Shown here in pieces: positions 35,301 through 47,460 of a stretch of DNA of 64,000 nucleotides. The stretch covers positions 76,306,919 to 76,370,918 of the forward strand of contig CM057464.1 of the NCBI GenBank assembly GCA_030035585.1. The letters are read 5' to 3'. The notes below the pieces were generated by a model. The model searched no databases, was not told the DNA's origin, and saw nothing but the letters and a program-made list of their open reading frames with translations. This stretch comes from Dugong dugon (taxonomy: Eukaryota > Chordata > Mammalia > Sirenia > Dugongidae). A program made the position numbers and the translations under genes. The stretch's first letter is position 1. The number at the start of each line of letters is the position of its first letter.

Positions 35301-35944
35301 TTGCCTGTAGATAGTAATCAAGCTATGGGACTGCTAGCAAGAATGGGCAGAATTAGGGAAGGGCCCCAGATAGAACATCAGGAGAGGAGCCCACAAAGAA
35401 GAGGCAGGAAGAAAACAAGAAGTATGGGGCCATGGAAACCAAGGGAATTGAGAGTTTCAAAATTGAGGCAGTGGTCAATGTTGTGTGACGTGCTATCAAA
35501 AAAAAAAAAAAAACCAAACCAAAAGTAAGGACTCTTTTGTTGCCTTTGGATTTAATGACAAGGTACATTGTTTACCTTAGAGAGAGCAGTTTCGTAAATG
35601 AAAGATAGGTTGTGGGTTGTGAATTAGAACTGGAGAAAGTGAGTGAAGAAACAAAAGCTGTTTCAAGATGTTTGGCTGTGAAGAGGCAGAAAGAGGTAGG
35701 GCAATATCTGTAAGTTCAATGTGGAGAGTTCATATTGGAGAGAGTCTTTGTTTAAATGCTTTTTGTTATTCATCCACTCATGTGCAACAAATGGGCCACA
35801 TGGTGAATAAGACAGATGTATACTCTTGAGCAAGGAGCAAGTAGAAAGGAGTTGGAGAGAGAGAAAAAGACAATAGTTGACAGCATATGGTGTCAGAAAA
35901 GGAAGAGATGGATGAAATATAGTGCAGTGGTTATAATAGGTGGA

Positions 35945-36458
35945 TAATGACCCCCTTCCTCCCACCCCCCTAAAGATGCCCAGGTCCTAATCCCGGAATC
36001 TGTGAATGTTAGGTTGTATGGTAAAGGAGAATTAAGGTTGCAAATAAAATTCAGGTTGCTAATCAGCTGACCTTGAGATGGGGAGATTATCCTGGTTTAT
36101 CCAGGTGGGCCCAAGGTAATCATAAGTGTCCTTACAAGTGGAAGAAGGAGACAGAAGATAGAGAATCAGAGAGATGGCAGCATGAGAAAGACTGGGCCTG
36201 ATGTTGCAGGTTTTGAAGATGTAGGACTGGAGCCATAAGCCAAGGAATGTAGGTGGCCTCTAGAAGCTGAAAAAGGCAAAGAAATGGATTCTTTTTTAGA
36301 GCCTCCGGAAGGAACACAGCCCTGCTGACACCATGATTTTAGCCCAGTAAGCACCATTTTGGACTTCTGACCTCCACAACTATAAGATGATAAATTAGTG
36401 TTGTTTTAAGCCACTGCTTGTGGTAATTTGTCACAGTAGTTAAAGGGAGCTGATACAG
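35945..36458 (+). repeat. Ancient LTR-like interspersed repeat, about 510 bases
   Basis: 'GAGATTATCCTGGTTTATCC', 'AGGTGGGCCCAAGGTAATCA', 'AAGCCAAGGAATGTAGGTGG', 'TTTTAAGCCACTGCTTGTGG' and a GCTGATACAG end form a well-known mammalian repeat. It is probably an ancient LTR, but the name is not certain. A poly-A run at 35490-35512 lies upstream. Confidence 0.55.
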
Positions 36459-37120
36459 TGATCTTCAAATATTTTTGCTCATGTAACTCCCAAATAAATT
36501 TTTTTAACACTATCTAAAATTTTTATCATAAATTTAAATAGTTGAAAAGGACGTAATTTCTGATGCATGTGATATTGCATTTAAAAATAAAACTGTTACA
36601 TCGCACTTTTAAATGTAAAGAGGGAAATCTAAATTTCCTAAAGATTTGATGTTCACCATCATCTATTTTTTAAGAATACATATATGAGCTCTTCTTTAGC
36701 AGGCAGAAATTTTACATTGTTACCTTTTCTCCTTTAAATAGTATCTCCATTCCAGTCCCCTCCTGAATTGTACCCTAATATAATATAATTTTATGCTAAA
36801 AAGTATTTTATGTGTCATTCTTTCAAACTTTTCAGCAATAACAATATGTACATAAATGGACATTTTAATATTTATCACAGAGATATCTTAGTTTCGGTTA
36901 TCATGATTATTAGTACATGATTATCAAATCAATATAAGTGTATAGATATCGACTGATAATTATTAAATCTAGAAAGTAAATTTCAAGGGAATTGCATTGC
37001 TTTGTAAGATGGATAGTTTTCTTTTTTCTAATTATGTCATGTATCCATGTTTCCATATAAATATGACTTATTGTTAGAATAACACAGGATTCAGCATCAA
37101 CTATATTCACACATGTATAT
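36459..37120. other. AT-rich intergenic stretch
   Basis: Nothing recognised. No gene, RNA or transposon signature. Confidence 0.55.
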
Positions 37121-37123
37121 TAA

Positions 37124-37254
37124 TGGCTGCAACAATGGGCTCAAACATGGCAACGATTGTGAGGATGGCACAGGACGGGGCAGTGTTTGGTTCTGTTGTT
37201 CATGGGATCGCTATGAGTTGGAACCAACTTGACGGCGCTTAATAACAACAACAA
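37124..37254 (+). mobile_element. RTE LINE 3' terminal fragment
   Basis: It starts TGGCTGCAACAATGGGCTC and ends 'TTGACGGCGCTTAATAACAA' plus CAACAAA, the RTE 3' end in forward orientation. It faces the reverse-strand RTE at 37281 tail to tail across a short AT linker. Confidence 0.85.
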
Positions 37255-37280
37255 ATATATATATTTGTTATATATATAAA

Positions 37281-40200
37281 ATTGTTGTTGTTCCAACTCA
37301 TAGCGACCCCATGAACAACAGAACCAAACACTGTGCAGTCCTGCACCATCCTCACAATCGTTGTCATACTTGAGCCCATCGTTGCAGCCACTGTGTCAAT
37401 CCATCTCGTTGAGGGTCTTCCTCTTCTTTGCTGACGCTGTACTTTACCAAGCATGATGTCCTTCTCCAGGGACTGATCTCTCCTGACATGTCCAAAGTAT
37501 GTAAGACGTAGTCTCACCATCCTTGCTTCTAAGGAGCATTCTGGTTGTACTTCTTCCAAGACAGACTTTTTCGTTCTTTTGGCAGTCTGTGGTATATTCA
37601 GTATTCTTCACCAACACCACAATTCAAAGGCATCAATTCTTCTTCGGTCTTCCTTATTAATTGTCCAGCTTTCCCATGCATATGAGGCGATTGAATACAC
37701 CATAGTTAGGTCAGGCCCACCTTCATCCTCAAGGTGACATCTTTGCTTTTCAACTCTTTAAAGAGGTGTTTTGCAGCAGATTTGACCAGTGCAATGCATC
37801 TTTTGATTTCTTGACTGCTACTTCAATGGGTATTGATTGTGGATCCAAGAAATATGAAATACTTGACAACTTCAATCTTTTTTCCATTTATCATGACACT
37901 GCTTATTGGTCCAGTTGTGAGGATTTTGTTTTCTTTACGTTGATGCGTAATCCATACTGAAGGCCATGGTCTTTGATCTTCATCAGTAAGTGCTTCAAGT
38001 CCTCTTCCCATTCAGCAAGCAAGGTTGTGTCATCTGCATCACGCAGGTTGTTAATGAGTCTTCCTCCAATCCCGGTGCCCCGTTCTTCTTCATATAGTCC
38101 AGCTTCTCAGATTATTTGCTTAGCATATAGATTGAATATGTATGGTGAAAAGATACAACCCTGACGCACACCTTTCCTGAGTTTAAACCACACAATATCC
38201 CTTGTTTTATTCGAACAACTGCCTCTTGATATCTATGTACAGGTTCCTCATGAGCACAATTAAGTGTTCTGGAATTCCCATTCTTTGCAGTGGTATCCAT
38301 AATTTGTTATGATCCACACAGTCGAATGCCTTAGCTCAGTCAGTAAAACACAGGTAAACATCTTTCTGGTATTCTCTGCTTTCAGCCAGGATCCATGTGA
38401 CATCAGCAATGATATCACTGGTTCCATGTCCTCTTCTGAATCCCACTTAAATTTCTGGCAATTCCCTGTTGATATACTGCTGCAACTGCTTTTGAATGAT
38501 CTTCATCAAAATTTTACTTGTGTGTGATATTAATGATATTGTTCGATAATTTCTGCATTCAGTTGGATCACCTTTCTTGGGAATAGGCATAAATATGGAT
38601 CTCTTCCAGTTGGTTGGTTAGGTAGCTATCTTCCAAATTTCTTGGCATAGACAAGTGAGCACTTTCAGGGCTGCATCCATTTGTCGAAACATCTCAGTTG
38701 ATATTCTGTCAATTCCTGGAGCCTTGTTTTTCACCAATGCCTTCAGTGCAGCTTGGACTTTTTCCTTCAGTACCATCGGTTCCTAATCATATGCTACCTC
38801 TTGAAATGGCGAAACTTCGACCAATTCTTTTTGGTATAGTGACTCTGTGTATTCCTTCCATCTTCTTTTGATGCTTCCTGTGTTGTTTAACATTTTCCTG
38901 ATAGAATCCCACTATTGCATTTCGAGGCTTGAATTTTTTCTTCAGTTCTCTCAGCTTGAGAAATGCAGAACATGTTCTTCCCTTTTGGTTTTCTGTCTCC
39001 AGCTCTTTGTACATGTCATTGTAATACTTTGTCTTCTTGAGCTGCTCTTTGAAATCTTCCATTGAGTTCTTTTACTTAATCATTTCTTCCTTTTGCTTTA
39101 GCTACTCGACATTCAAGAGCAAGTTTCAGAGTCTCTTATGACATCCATTTTGGTCTTTTATTTCTTTCCTCTCTTCTTAATGACCTCTTGCTTTCTTCAT
39201 GTGTGATGTCCTTGATGTCATTCCACAACTTGTCTGGTCTTTGGTCATTAGTGTTCAAAGCATCAAATCTATTCTTGAGATGGTCTTGAAATTCAGGTAG
39301 GATATACATAAGGTTGTACTTTGGTTCTCGTGGACTTGTTCTAGTTTTCTTCAGTTTCAGCTTGAACTTGCATATGACCAATTGATGGTCTGTTCCGCAT
39401 TCCACCCCTGGCCTTGTTCTGACTGATGATATTGAGCTTTTCATCATCTCTTTCCACAGATGTAGTTGATTTGATTCCTGTGTATTCCATCTGGCAAGGT
39501 ACACGTGTATAGTCACCGTTGATGTTGGTGAAACAAGGTATTTGCAATGAAGAAGTCATCGGTCTTGTAAAATTCTATCAGGCAATCTCCAGCATCGTTT
39601 CTATCACCAAGGCCACATTTTGCAACTACCAATTCTTCTTTGTTTCCAACTTCTGCATTCCAATCACCAGTAACTATCAATGCATCCTGATTGCATTTTC
39701 GATTAATTTCAGACTACAGAAGCTGGTAAAAATCTTTAATTTCTTTATCTTTGGCTTTAGTGGTTGGTGCATAAATCTGAGTAATAGTTGTACTAACTGG
39801 CCTTCCTGAAGGCGTATGGATATTATCCTATCACTGATAGCGTTGTACTTCAGGATAGCTCTTGAAATGTTCTTTTTGACTATGAATGCAATGCCATTCC
39901 TCTTCAAGTTGTCATTCCGGCGTAGTAGACTATATGATTGTCTGATTCAAAATGGCCAATACCAGTCCATTTCAGCTCACTAATGCCTAGAATATTGATG
40001 TTTATGCATTCCATTTCATTTTTGATGATTTCCAATTTTCCTAGATTCATGCTTTGTACATCCCGTGTTCCAATTATTAATGGATGTTTGCAGCTGTTCC
40101 TTCTCATTTTGAGTCATGCCACATCAGCAAATGAAGGTCCCAAAAACTTGACTGCATCCACGTTGTTAAGGTTGAGTTTACTTTAAGGAAGCACCTCTTT

Positions 40201-40474
40201 CCTAGTCGTATTTTGGGTGCCTTCCAACCCGGAGGGCTCATCTTCTGGCACTATATCAGACAATGTTTCACTGCTATTCACAAGGTTTTCACTGGCTAAT
40301 TCTTTTTAGAAGTAGACTGCCGGGTCCTTCCTCCTAGTCTGTCTTAGTCTGGAAGCTCATCTGAAACTTGTCGGCCGTGGTGACCCTGCTGGTATCTGAA
40401 TACCGGTGGCATAGCTTCCAGCATCACAGCAACACACAAGCCCTCACAGGGGGACAAACTGACAGACATGTGGG
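37281..40474 (-). mobile_element. RTE-clade LINE, nearly full length (about 3.2 kb)
   Basis: Read on the reverse strand from about 40474 the order is as follows. A 5' leader comes first. Next comes the endonuclease start (40107 downward: IIGTRDVQSMNLGKLE, then ISELKWTGIGHF), then endonuclease fragments at 39677-39907 and 39136-39559. A linker follows (38787-39062), then reverse transcriptase blocks, and finally the 3' tail with GAACAACAGAACC near 37310 on the + strand. The length fits an intact RTE of about 3.2 kb. The catalytic YADD box is changed to DADD at 38029-38040, and frameshifts break the frame throughout, so it cannot be autonomous. Confidence 0.9.
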
Positions 40475-43325
40475 GTATATGTATATATTAAATATTATTT
40501 ACTTAATAAATAGAAAAAAATAGAAAAAGTTTTTTTATAGTAACATCACTCAATTTTAGAATCCTTCCAAGTTATATACTCAAATCACAATGATCTACTA
40601 TCAAAAATCATGTTTAATAATCTAGCTATTGACCACTGCTATCCCTGCCTTTAATTTTGTTGAAGACAAAAAATTGGAAACCACTGACTTACCAAAGGAT
40701 ATCTTACCTCGCTCATAGAATCATTAGCTTTATTCATTTTGGGGAAATTCACTTAGGAGGTTTTCCCTAGGCTTATCAAATACCTCTTAATTACACCTGC
40801 TATTCTTTTATTTAGAGGCACTTTGTTTGTGGATCTAAAACTAGATAACAGTTGGGTAAAAGTCAACCCTACAAAATTGAAAATTGTGCATTTTAGGATT
40901 TTTTCCATTGACTGACCATGGGGACCTTTATATTCATCTAAATTTTCATTTTCTAGGTCTCTCAAAGTGCCTGAACAAGGGTGTGGAGGTCAGACAGAGA
41001 GTTAGACATAAGCATTATTATATGTAGATAGATTGGTAAGTTAATTTAATAGCAGAAAATATTTATATGTATGCATTTGAGCAAATTAAACAGCATGTCT
41101 GCCTCTAAGAGGGAAGAATTAATACTAATTAAATGGAGTGATTTTTTTAAGTTCCTGGACATTACATCCTAGATTCACTTTGTAACATTTTATTCTAGTT
41201 CCATACAAAAGGAGATGTTATGCTTTAAAGGTGCAGTTTAACCTGCTTTATTAAAATCCATAGCAAAAAGAAGAGAAGGTATTGATTGGGCCACCAGTAA
41301 ATGTGGGACTTAAGAGGTTAATTAATGATTTAACGTTATTTACAGTGGAATCAACGTATTTCCATTTAACTAATTTAAACCTAGTAAACATATAATGGAA
41401 ATGAATAAATGAGCAGAGAAGTGATTGACAAGTGGCAGCAAACAGGAGTCTTGCATCTAAGAAAAAGTGAATATAGACTCTAACATTTTAGCCAAAGTTA
41501 ATGAAAATGTTTCACCTACACGTCTGAATAAATGTTCACGATAATATAAAACGCTAACTTACCATCAACATATATTCCTTTTACTTGAAACTGTTACACT
41601 GACTTGTTGTTAAGGAACTTTTCCATCTCCTCCTTGAAATCATGAAAACATAAGCCCGAGCCCATATCAAGACAGAGGTGAATGTGAGTTCTTGCCAAGA
41701 TCTTTTCATTAAAAAAAAAAAAAAAATGCAGAGAGGGTGCACATAATAAGAGACTGGAATTACCCAGTATGTCTTTTACACGTCTTGAATATTCTATTTC
41801 TAGGGAGGATAGAAAGATTCTAATTCTAGGACAGATGGAAAGATAAGACACAGTTCCTCACCTGGAGTTTGTCACTTGGATAAAGCAAGCCACTGCTGAC
41901 TTCAGTATTTCTCCAGTGTTCTCTCTACTTTGCTCAGTTAGCACTCTCTCTCCTAGATTGTTTGGCAGCAGTACAAGGATAGAAGACAGGAGGTTGTCAG
42001 ATGAAATTGTCATCACTGCTTCAAAATATCTGATTTCAGAACATCCTGACTCTCATAGCCTGGATTCTCCCTAAAACAGAGCCTGAGACAACGGCTTACA
42101 TACAGCGAGTATGAGGACAGGGGAGTGAAGGAGGAAGAGGGAAAGCCAATAGAAGAAGCTTTATCAAGTAGCCCTTTTTTTAGATGGCTGGCTGCTGGAC
42201 ACCACAGGACCATCTGAGGAGCCTAATGAGACGTGGCTCAGGACCATCTCTCTGGATGAATAAAGAAGGAAGCCTTTATTTACCAGCTGCCATCAGTTAT
42301 GGATTGCCCCACAGAAAGGTAACCTCCCTGCACTGCTGGGTTGTATGTTTGTGAGTTCTCACTCATATCTTACAGCATCAGAGAAGCCTAAGCAAGCTGC
42401 TTGTTTTGTACCTGCATGAAGCTGGTCAAAGCCTGCGCAGAACTAGGTAGGAATAACCAGTGAGATGGAGGGGGTTTGAAGAGGTTCACACAAGGTGATA
42501 TATACAGCACACGGGATTCTAGAGCCACACTGTGCCCTTAGAAATATACAAGATCAGATAAGACACAAGACCGCTACATGTTTCAGGTACCTTAATTGGC
42601 TCAAGAAGACATTTTTGAAACTAAAACTTTGAGTTGTTTCTTTGGCCCTTTGGGAGGGTTTATACTGTAGGGAAATTCATCCAAACATGAATAGGAATGC
42701 CTTTCTTTTGTGAAGAAGGTGACTGTGAAAGGGGAGGTGGGCAAGGAAAATTTTTCTAATGCCTGGACCCAAAAGTTAGTTTTAGAAACGTTCATACGGA
42801 ACGTAAGGATCTGGAAATTGTTTCCCTTAAGAGTCTTTTTTGACAACATATCCCATGTCCCTCAGGGGTCTACATACCCAGGTTTGAAGTCCTCTAAAGC
42901 CAGAGTGGAGAAATTAGCCTTTGGTGGGAGGAGGCAGTACACAGTCATTTTCAATACAGCGGAGAGGCAGAGGGTTTATGATGACAGATTTAAGCTTGCA
43001 GGTTTAGTGGCAAAAAGTTACCTTCTATAATGCCTGGATTCTCCCTCTACATCTTCATTCATTTCTGCTCAGTCTTCGTGAGATCCTCTTGGGTGTCGCC
43101 CATTCAACGGGTTGATCCCAGAGTTCCATCTTCTTAATCTCTTCCACGCTCTTCTAGGAAGATCTCATTCACTTCCATGGTTTTAATTGCTTATTAAACA
43201 TGGACGAACACCAAATATATATCCTTAGCTCTGAATTTTCCCCCAGAGCTCCAGGCCTATTTATTCACCTGCCCCCCAGGGATGTCTTTTCTAAGGCCAG
43301 AATTTAACATGTATTAACTCTTTAT
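40475..43325. other. Intergenic, nothing recognised
   Basis: A 2.8 kb stretch with only a poly-A run at 41710-41726. The open frames (for example 42710-43030 +) lack any family signature. Confidence 0.55.
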
Positions 43326-43329
43326 CTTC

Positions 43330-43870
43330 CCCACCTTTCCCAAGACTGCTTTTCCCCTTGAACTCCCCATCCGAGTGGTTGCAATCCTTACCCACCCATC
43401 CCAACAAGCCAGAGACTGAAAAGCACCCTGGACTTCCTTCTGCACTTTGCACATCAGAGTCCTGTTGATTTTATTTCCCAAATACCTTTTATATCCATCT
43501 ATTTTTCTCCCTCCCCACTGCTACTAACTCACTCCAGGACCTCATTATCTTCTGCCTGGATCATTGTAAAAGCTTGCAAACTGGTCTTACTTCCATTCAC
43601 ATTAGCCATCCATTCTATTCTCCAAGCTGCTCCCCAAGAGTGAGATCACCAAAGAGTAAATTAAATCATATTACTCCCTTGCTTAAAATTCAATGAACTT
43701 TGTTGCCTTCAGGATAAAATTTCAGCTCCTTAGCATGACTTATAAGGTCCTTCATGATTTAACTCTGACTACTCCTGTTACCCACAATAAGCAATTATGC
43801 AAATAGTTTTTTCCACCTGGAATGGCCTTGTAAATATAATCGAGCCTCATTAATATTGTACTATGTTAAG
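43330..43870 (+). mobile_element. L2 LINE fragment
   Basis: 'CATTATCTTCTGCCTGGATC', 'TTGTTGCCTTCAGGATAAAA' and 'TTATAAGGTCCTTCATGAT' are L2 landmarks. Confidence 0.65.
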
Positions 43871-43899
43871 AGGGCTGTTTATCTGGTTTCTCCACTTTT

Positions 43900-44540
43900 G
43901 GAAAGAGAATCTTTATTTCAAAATATTTCACGCACACAGGAAAGAATAGAGAAATGCAGAGAAACACTACCCAGGCTTGTTCAAATCTTAAAACCTTGAC
44001 ACATTTCCTTCAGATGTATATATACTTTTACTAAGAAATAAGTCATTACAGATACAGTTGAAGCCCCTCATTCCCCTCCCTCCCTCTTCAGAGGTAGCCA
44101 TTTGACTGAATTTAGTGTTTTTCATTTTATGCTCTTACCATGCTTCTTATGCCTCCATAAATTATATTTAGTATTGCTTGGCACATGTAAGCTTCATGTA
44201 AGTGGTATCACATTGTATGTATCCTGCAATTTGTTTATTTGCTCAACAGTGCTTTTGAGATTTATCCAAATTGATACATGAAGCTTTAATTCTGAAAGGC
44301 TAGTTAGTATTCCACTGTATGAATCTAACATAGTTTATTTATCTGTTCTCCTATTGGTGGATATTTAGGTTGTTTCCAATGTTCACCTATTACAAATGAT
44401 GCTACAGCAAACATTTCTTGTACATGCCTCCTTGCGCACATGTGAAATATACTAGGATGAAATTCCTAGTAGAAGGACATGCACAGCTTAAACTTTAGTA
44501 CCTATTTTTTCTCCAAAAATTCTTCAAAAATCAAAGTAAA
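43900..44540 (-). mobile_element. Old L1 3' end
   Basis: 'GGTATCACATTGTATGTATC', 'GTTAGTATTCCACTGTATGA' and 'GGATATTTAGGTTGTTTCC' read as reverse-strand L1 3'UTR. Confidence 0.7.
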
Positions 44541-44729
44541 AATTTTTCTCCAGAGGCAGTAGAATCTTGATCCTACTAGTCAGGTAATGTTCATCAAGTC
44601 CAGGTAGGAATATGTAACAATATCTAAGATGAAGTTCTTCAACTAGCAGCTTTATAAAATTTGTAAGAGGACCTTATAAATAAATCCATATTTAATTTTG
44701 AGAATTTCATTGCCAACGTTGATAAATAG

Positions 44730-44933
44730 GTGTCCCTGGGTAGCGCAAAGAGTTAAGTGCTTGACTACTACCTGAAAGGCTGGCGGTTCGAACCCACCCA
44801 GAGGCACCTTGGAAGACAGGTCTGGTGATCAGCTTCTGAAAGATCACAGCCTTGAAAACCCAATGAAACAGTTCTACTTTGCACATATGGGGTTGTAATG
44901 ACTTGGAATCGACTCAATGACAACTAACAATAA
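44730..44933 (+). mobile_element. Afrotherian SINE, 'CCCAGAGGCAC' structural type
   Basis: Head 'GTGTCCCTGGGTAGCGCAAA', an intact Pol III B-box-like GGTTCGAACCC at 44785-44795, middle 'CACCCAGAGGCACCTTGGAA', and tail 'GACTTGGAATCGACTCAATG' plus CAACTAACAATAA. The flanks CAACGTTGATA (44714-44724) and CAATGTTGATA (44934-44944) form the target duplication. Confidence 0.9.
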
Positions 44934-45015
44934 CAATGTTGATATAGACATAAATATGCACATAATTTATAATATATATATATATAAACATTTGTGTATG
45001 TTTATATACTATGTG

Positions 45016-45227
45016 AGGAACCCTGGTGGCACAGTGATTAAAGTGTTTGGCTGCTAACTGAAAGCTTGGTGGTTCAAACCCACCAGCCGTTCTGTGGGAG
45101 GGAGATGTGGCAGTCTGCTTCCTTAAAGACTTACAGCCTTGGAAACCCTATGGGGCAGTTCTATTCTGTCCTATAGGGTCCCTATGAGTCAGAATTGACT
45201 CGATGGCAGTGGATTTGGTTTTTTTTG
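45016..45227 (+). mobile_element. Afrotherian tRNA-derived SINE
   Basis: 'GAGGAACCCTGGTGGCACAG' to 'GACTCGATGGCAGTGGATTT' with a GGTTTTTTTT tail and the full middle block. It has inserted into a TA-rich microsatellite, so the TATACTAT flank may be a duplication or just the local repeat. Confidence 0.92.
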
Positions 45228-45547
45228 ATATACTATATACATTATATATAACATACTATGTAAACATATACACATATGTATGTTTATTATATGTATATGA
45301 ACAAGAAAGGAATTATGTGGTTCTGGTATCTACCTCTAGTTCCTTCTCTCTGGAAGAATTGATGCTGATCACCTTCTAGCAGCCTAGGCGAGGAATAGCT
45401 TTCCTCCAGCTGGGCTGCCCCTGCTGTGCCAGGATGTCCTTTTCTGGCTTTAGATCATTTAGTTTGTTCTTACTAACCTCCGACATGGCTGCTCTGAGTT
45501 GCACCTCTGTTTTTTCAAACTCGAAGAATTGGCCTTCTTCTGTTCTC

Positions 45548-45601
45548 CATGAGTGAACAGAAATGGCTCCAGCTATTAGGAGCCATTTCTGTTCACTCAT
45601 G
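45548..45601. repeat. Perfect inverted repeat (23-bp arms, 8-base loop)
   Basis: The left arm 45548-45570 starts CATGAGTGAACAG and ends GGCTCC. It is exactly complementary to 45579-45601, across the loop AGCTATTA. It is not part of a repeat family I recognise. Confidence 0.95.
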
Positions 45602-45619
45602 TAGTCAATCAACAAATGT

Positions 45620-46660
45620 TTACCATGTGCCTACACAGCTGGCACTATTCTAGGCGTTGGTGATACACCAGTGAACAAAACAAAGCCCTTGTCCTCATGG
45701 AACTTATATCCTGGTAGGAGTAGACACATAAAAAATAAATACACAAATAAACATGTGTGTCAGCTGGTAATAAGTGCAGTTTAGAAAAAGCAGGGAAAGG
45801 AGAATAGGGAATGCTGGAGTGAAGAAGAAGAGGTGTTCTTTTATAGAAAGTGATCATGAAAGAACTTGCTGAAAAGGTGATATTTAAACAAAAATTAAAG
45901 CAAGTCAGAAAGTGAGCCATGCGATAATATGAGGAAAGAGCTTTAGAAGCAGAGGGAATAGTTAAGTGCAAAGGCTCTGAAGTGGGAGAATGCTCTGTAC
46001 TTTCAAGGACTGGCAAGGAGGTCAGTATGACTGAGGCAGAGTGAAGAGGGTGTGAGGTCTGGGGTGTGGTGTAGGGAGGGAGCCTTAGGCTATCGATTTT
46101 ACTCTGACTTAGGAGGGAAACCACTGGAGGGATCCGAGCAATGGAATGCCATGATCTAAGTTTCTAAACTATCACTCTGATTGTAAGATGATAGAAAGAG
46201 AGGGAATGAGATCCAGTATGAAGGTTATTACATTATTACAGGTGAGAGATGCTTGTGACTTGGACCAGGATTTTGGCAGAGAAGGGATTAGATTCTGGAT
46301 GTATTGTGAAAGAGGAGCCAACAAGATTTAGTGTTGGATTGCATGTGGGATGTAAGTGAAAGAGAAAAATCATGGGTGATGCCAAGATTTCTTCCTTAAA
46401 CAATGGAAAGATGGAGATGCAATTAACTGAGATGGGGACAATTAAGGTAGGAACAGACTGGAGGAGGGGTAAGGAGTTTGTTTGGGGATGTTTTAAGGCT
46501 AATATTCCTATCAGACTTCCAAGCAGAAATATTTAGTAGGCAGAGAGACATTTGAACTTGAAATTCATGGTTGAGATCTAGGCCAGAAGTATGAGTTTGG
46601 GAGTTATCAGCATATGTATATGCTTTTTAAAAATAAATGAGATATCCTAGGAAGTTAGTT
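45620..46660 (+). repeat. Ancient mammalian interspersed repeat, about 1 kb
   Basis: 'TATTCTAGGCGTTGGTGATA', 'GCCCTTGTCCTCATGGAACT', 'GGCTCTGAAGTGGGAGAATG', 'GTGACTTGGACCAGGATTT' and 'GAGTTTGGGAGTTATCAGC' follow in the order of a repeat found widely in mammals. I do not assign the family name. The reverse-strand open frame at 45645-46124 is a chance frame in it. Confidence 0.6.
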
Positions 46661-47149
46661 TGAAGAGAGAGGTCTTTGGGCTGAGTCCTGGGACTCTCCA
46701 ACACTTAGAGTGTAAGGAAGTGGGGGAAACTACAACAGTGACCGAAGGAGGGGTTTTTGAGATATGAGGAGAGCCAAGAGACTGGTGTCTCAGATGCCAA
46801 AGAACAAACACGTTTCCAGGAAGAGGATGTGATACAGTATATCAAATGTTCTCGTTGGATCAAATTTTTAAAGACTGAAAATTGACTTTGTATTCAGAGT
46901 CATGAAGATTCTTGGTGAACTTACCAAAAGCTAGTTTAGTGGACTGGTGGCATCAAAAGCCTGTTTGTAGGTTCAAGATAAAATGAAGAGAGGAAGTGGA
47001 GAAAAATAATATAAATGACTCTTTCAAGGGAAGATTTTATTGAGAAGACTGTTAGGGTCTAATCTGAAAGAGCACCCACAGTTAAACAGTAACTTGACAC
47101 TTGCTGTATAACACCCTTCAATATTTTTTGGCAATTGCAGCTCTAGATA

Positions 47150-47460
47150 TTCACTCAATTACTTCATTCAGAGTGCCAGGTGGGTATACCTTTCCCTGTC
47201 CCATCTGCATGGTGAACTCATACTCATGCTTCCAAATCCCACTTAGACATCTTCTGTATGACTTATTTTTAGCCTTTCAGACAGAACAAGTCATTCTGGA
47301 CTTTATGTATGTTTTTAGTATCACCACGTTGTGGTATTATAATTTATTCCTCACTAGGCAGTGACTTCATGAGTGTAAGTGTTGGGACATTCCAGAATCC
47401 CCGGTGCTGAGAACAGTCTGCCTAGCACTAAGTAATGTTAAGTTAATGTTGGTTGAACTC
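47150..47460 (+). mobile_element. L2 LINE 3' fragment
   Basis: 'GCTTCCAAATCCCACTTAGA', 'CACTAGGCAGTGACTTCATG' and 'ACAGTCTGCCTAGCACTAAG' are diverged L2 3' landmarks. Confidence 0.55.

Noticed and set aside
35945-36458. Possible endogenous retrovirus
   Set aside because: Only an LTR-like repeat of uncertain family is seen. No gag, pol or env coding trace is nearby.
44785-44795. Intact GGTTCGAACCC, a tRNA-like B box, which could suggest a tRNA gene
   Set aside because: It sits in the tRNA-derived head of a SINE with body, tail and target duplications. No cloverleaf with paired acceptor stem is present.
45376-45615. 79-codon - strand frame with protein-like K/E-rich text (VQLRAAMSEVSKNKLNDLK)
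   Set aside because: It could be a fragment of a processed pseudogene, but I recognise no parent and see no poly-A tail or target duplication, so I do not list it as one. A protein search would settle it.
45645-46124. 159-codon open frame on the - strand
   Set aside because: It lies on the opposite strand of an ancient interspersed repeat, and its serine- and leucine-rich composition reflects the repeat.
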